A DNA stretch of 64,000 nt from assembly GCA_025786725.1 (NCBI GenBank), contig JAHLTZ010000024.1:310001-374000 (forward strand). The letters run 5' to 3'. This stretch comes from Syncephalis fuscata (Eukaryota > Zoopagomycota > Zoopagomycetes > Zoopagales > Piptocephalidaceae). Shown here one piece after another: positions 61,931 through 64,000 of the stretch. The position numbers were made by a program, and so were the translations under genes. The notes under the pieces were generated by a model. That model was not told the origin of the DNA and ran no database searches. It saw only the letters and a list, made by a program, of their open reading frames with translations. The stretch's first letter is position 1. Each line of letters starts with the position of its first letter.

Positions 61931-63015
61931 TTATGGTTGTGGGTTATCTGCTTCTATAAATAACGATATTACATATCATATAGTTAATGTATAAGCTTGC
62001 GATATACAATGCTACTTACTGCCTATTAATATTAAATTGTTGGTACACATAGTGCATAACATGTAATTAATGTATAGTCAGTTAATATACAATATTACCT
62101 ACCCCCTATTAATATTAAATAATTAGTACAATCAGTAAATAACAGTTAATGTATAGTCAGTTAATATACAACATCACTTACAATCTATTAATATTAAATA
62201 ATTAATGCCATTAATAAATAGTATGGTTAATATATAGCCAGCTAATATACAATACCACTTACGCCCTATTAATATCAAATAATAATACAATCAGTAAATA
62301 GCATAATTAATGTATAGTCAGTTGATATACAACATCACGTACCAGCTATTAATATTAAACAATTATACAATTAGTAAATACTATAGTTAATATAAAATCA
62401 ATTAATGTACAATACCACTTACGAGCTATTAATATTAAAAATTAATACACCAGTAAATAACATAATTAATATATAGTAGTTAATATATACTACTACTTAC
62501 CCCTATCAATATTAATAATTGACATGACAGCGAACAACATAGTTAATATATAGGCGATTAATATGCGATATACTTACAGCCTATTAACATTAAGTTATTT
62601 ATACGCATAATGCATAGTACATGGTTAATATATAGGCAGTTACTATACAATATCACTTACAGCCTATTAACATTAAGTTATTTATACGGATAATACATGT
62701 TAAATAGTTAGTGTATAGTCAGTTAATATACAATATCACTTACAGACTATTAATATTAAGTTATTTATACGTATAATACATGGCACATAATTAATGAATA
62801 GTCAGTTAATATATAGTATAACTTACAACCTATAGCATAATTAGTTAGAAATACTGTTAGTAAGCATAATAAATAATATATCTATTGTTATTGCACCATA
62901 CCACGGCGAACTAAGGCTGGTTTATCACTCATCATGGTTGGTCTAGCATCTATCATGGCTGTAGTGGCCACAAAGTCACGACGATAGTGCAAACGACGGC
63001 AATAGAAAGCTTCAT
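61931..63015 (-). CDS. Secreted peptide with 11 micro-exons (copy 2), frame disturbed at two homopolymers
   Basis: Exon 1 (63015-62902) starts MKLSIAVVCTIVV like copy 1, then shifts frame at the aaa at 62972-62974 (plus strand), one base short of both sister genes. Its end encodes DKPALVRR before a gtatgg donor. Micro-exons lie at 62829-62827, 62746-62744, 62663-62661, 62580-62578, 62502-62501 (2 nt as written, within a c4 run), 62425-62423, 62345-62343, 62275-62273, 62184-62182, 62105-62103 and 62022-62020. The last exon 61953-61931 ends KADNPQP and TAA as in copy 1. If both homopolymers are one base short, the gene is intact with a mature peptide of 18 residues that has a Cys-Cys pair but not copy 1's framework. 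A recent pseudogene is the alternative. Confidence 0.65.
61954..62901 (-). repeat. Satellite-like tandem array of introns (12 units)
   Basis: Twelve introns of 66-88 nt of the same sequence family as the 5025-7500 array, read on the minus strand. Non-standard donors gtacgt and gtaggt occur at two units. Confidence 0.85.
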
Positions 63016-63127
63016 GGTGATATTACTTTGTTAAGACAAAAAAATAAGAGAGATGGTAGAGTGTGGTTGGTATAGAGTGTATAGTAGTGTATGTTTAGTA
63101 AGAAATAAAGTGTGATGATAATATCCC

Positions 63128-63175
63128 AGTTGGTTGTGTATATTTTGTGGGCTATTTAAACTTATGGCTACGCTG
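63128..63175 (-). promoter_or_regulatory. Shared promoter block of the secreted-peptide family, copy 2
   Basis: On the minus strand it reads tagccataagtttaaatagc followed by ccacaaaatatacacaacca. The TATA-like element (plus strand 63153-63160) lies about 140 nt upstream of the ATG at 63015. It is nearly identical to the block at 4775-4824. Confidence 0.75.
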
Positions 63176-64000
63176 AGCTGCTAGTATACTGTATTAGACG
63201 AGATATACCATTGATGTGTAGTATGAGGCAATAAAGCGATTCAAGTAATGGCCTGAGGTATGCGCGTTTATTAATAGATTTATGGTGTGATAGTATGCTT
63301 TTTAGACTTGAATTCAGCCTGACCTGCCCCGATTTTAACCTGCCTAGCCTTAATTTTAACCTGCCTAATCCTTACTTTAATCTGTTAGTCATTTGCACGA
63401 GTACTGTAAGGTGTTCGTAATATAGTACATATACGATAAAAATAGATATGTTAACTTGTATTTTTTGTTACATGATCTAGATATCTGGTGAAAGCAAAAT
63501 ATTGTTTAGTTTTGTAAGCACGATAACAATGTATTTACTACCATTTCTACCGATTCGGTCCTCAATATCTGCATGCATAAAGAATAGCACACAACACTGA
63601 TACAAAAACAAGTTTAATGCATTAAACTGATACTTTATACAGATTTTTACTGCCTTGCATAAATCTGCCGTAATTTTTTAAATTAAACTATTGTTACGCT
63701 TCTAACTTTAGAAATCGCAACTTGAATGACCAAGCAACACATTATTCTGTCGCTATCCTATAGCGTTAATTTATGATGCTTATTAACGCTTACATTAACG
63801 CTCAGAATACAATGTGTTGTTTGGTTGTATTGCTTTTATAATAAATTATTTCTTATTGGTCATTAATTGCCACAGTTTAGCTATAATAAACTGAATAACT
63901 TGTATGACACTAAGTAGAAATAATATTGGACTAGAAACTTGATTATTCCTTTATTGATATTGAATAAAGCTATCATTATATAGTAAACATAACTAATAAT
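63176..64000. other. Right-edge spacer with short repeats
   Basis: It holds three imperfect direct copies of a roughly 23 bp word (ttttaacctgcctagcctta type) at 63332-63390. A segment at about 63690-63850 is related to 57001-57130. No gene is supported. Confidence 0.45.

Noticed and set aside
61931..63015. Calling copy 2 a pseudogene
   Set aside because: Both breaks are one-base losses in homopolymers, the same error seen in conserved housekeeping genes here, so the evidence for decay is weak.

Overview
The window looks like nuclear DNA of an intron-rich, AT-rich, fairly gene-dense eukaryote, most likely an early-diverging fungus. Introns are short (about 45-90 nt) with gtaagt-type donors and (t)aatag acceptors. 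The genes are fungal-like: a Rad4/Cut5 type BRCT protein, a Pan1/intersectin-type scaffold, and secreted peptides with Kex2-type Arg-Arg sites. One intron carries U12-type (AT-AC) signals, and minor-spliceosome introns are largely absent from Dikarya. The species cannot be named from the sequence alone.

Layout: 0-2.4 kb, divergent RLI1/ABCE1 (cut by the left edge) and TAF12. 2.4-10 kb, repeat-rich accessory region with a secreted-peptide gene whose mature part is spread over 30 consecutive micro-exons (29 of 3 nt, one of 6 nt). 10-31.4 kb, housekeeping cluster: proteasome beta7, RAD54, INCENP/Sli15, PET191, a small membrane protein, TMEM41-like VTT protein, Rad4/TopBP1, a polytopic membrane protein, a tiny secreted peptide, and a RING-like plus four-TM protein. 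32-44 kb, C2H2 zinc-finger gene, an RLPIF-motif gene and a long Ser/Arg-rich gene, separated by large spacers. 45-55 kb, thioredoxin-like, UTP6, a second RLPIF-motif gene and an EH/SH3 endocytic scaffold. 56-64 kb, a repetitive secreted protein, a pseudouridine-phosphatase-like HAD enzyme, and a second micro-exon secreted-peptide gene inside an inverted copy of the 4.8-9.7 kb region.

The central observation is the micro-exon family. Three genes (4931+, 63015-, 56334+) share a promoter block, a 5' leader end and a signal peptide starting MKLSIAVVC. In two of them the mature peptide after Arg-Arg is encoded about one residue per exon: 3-nt exons separated by near-identical introns of about 78 nt, all in phase 1. 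The array is thus a satellite-like tandem repeat of introns in which each unit adds one codon. Copy 1 reads open through 30 micro-exons into a six-cysteine peptide and stops at TAA in the last exon. Copy 2 has 11 units and the same tail.

At least 14 genes or gene segments show single-base losses in or next to short homopolymers, each of which breaks an otherwise continuous frame. This pattern looks like systematic under-calling in the assembly, so frameshifts here should not be read as pseudogenes without checking. Exon coordinates were worked out by eye and may be off by a base or two in places.
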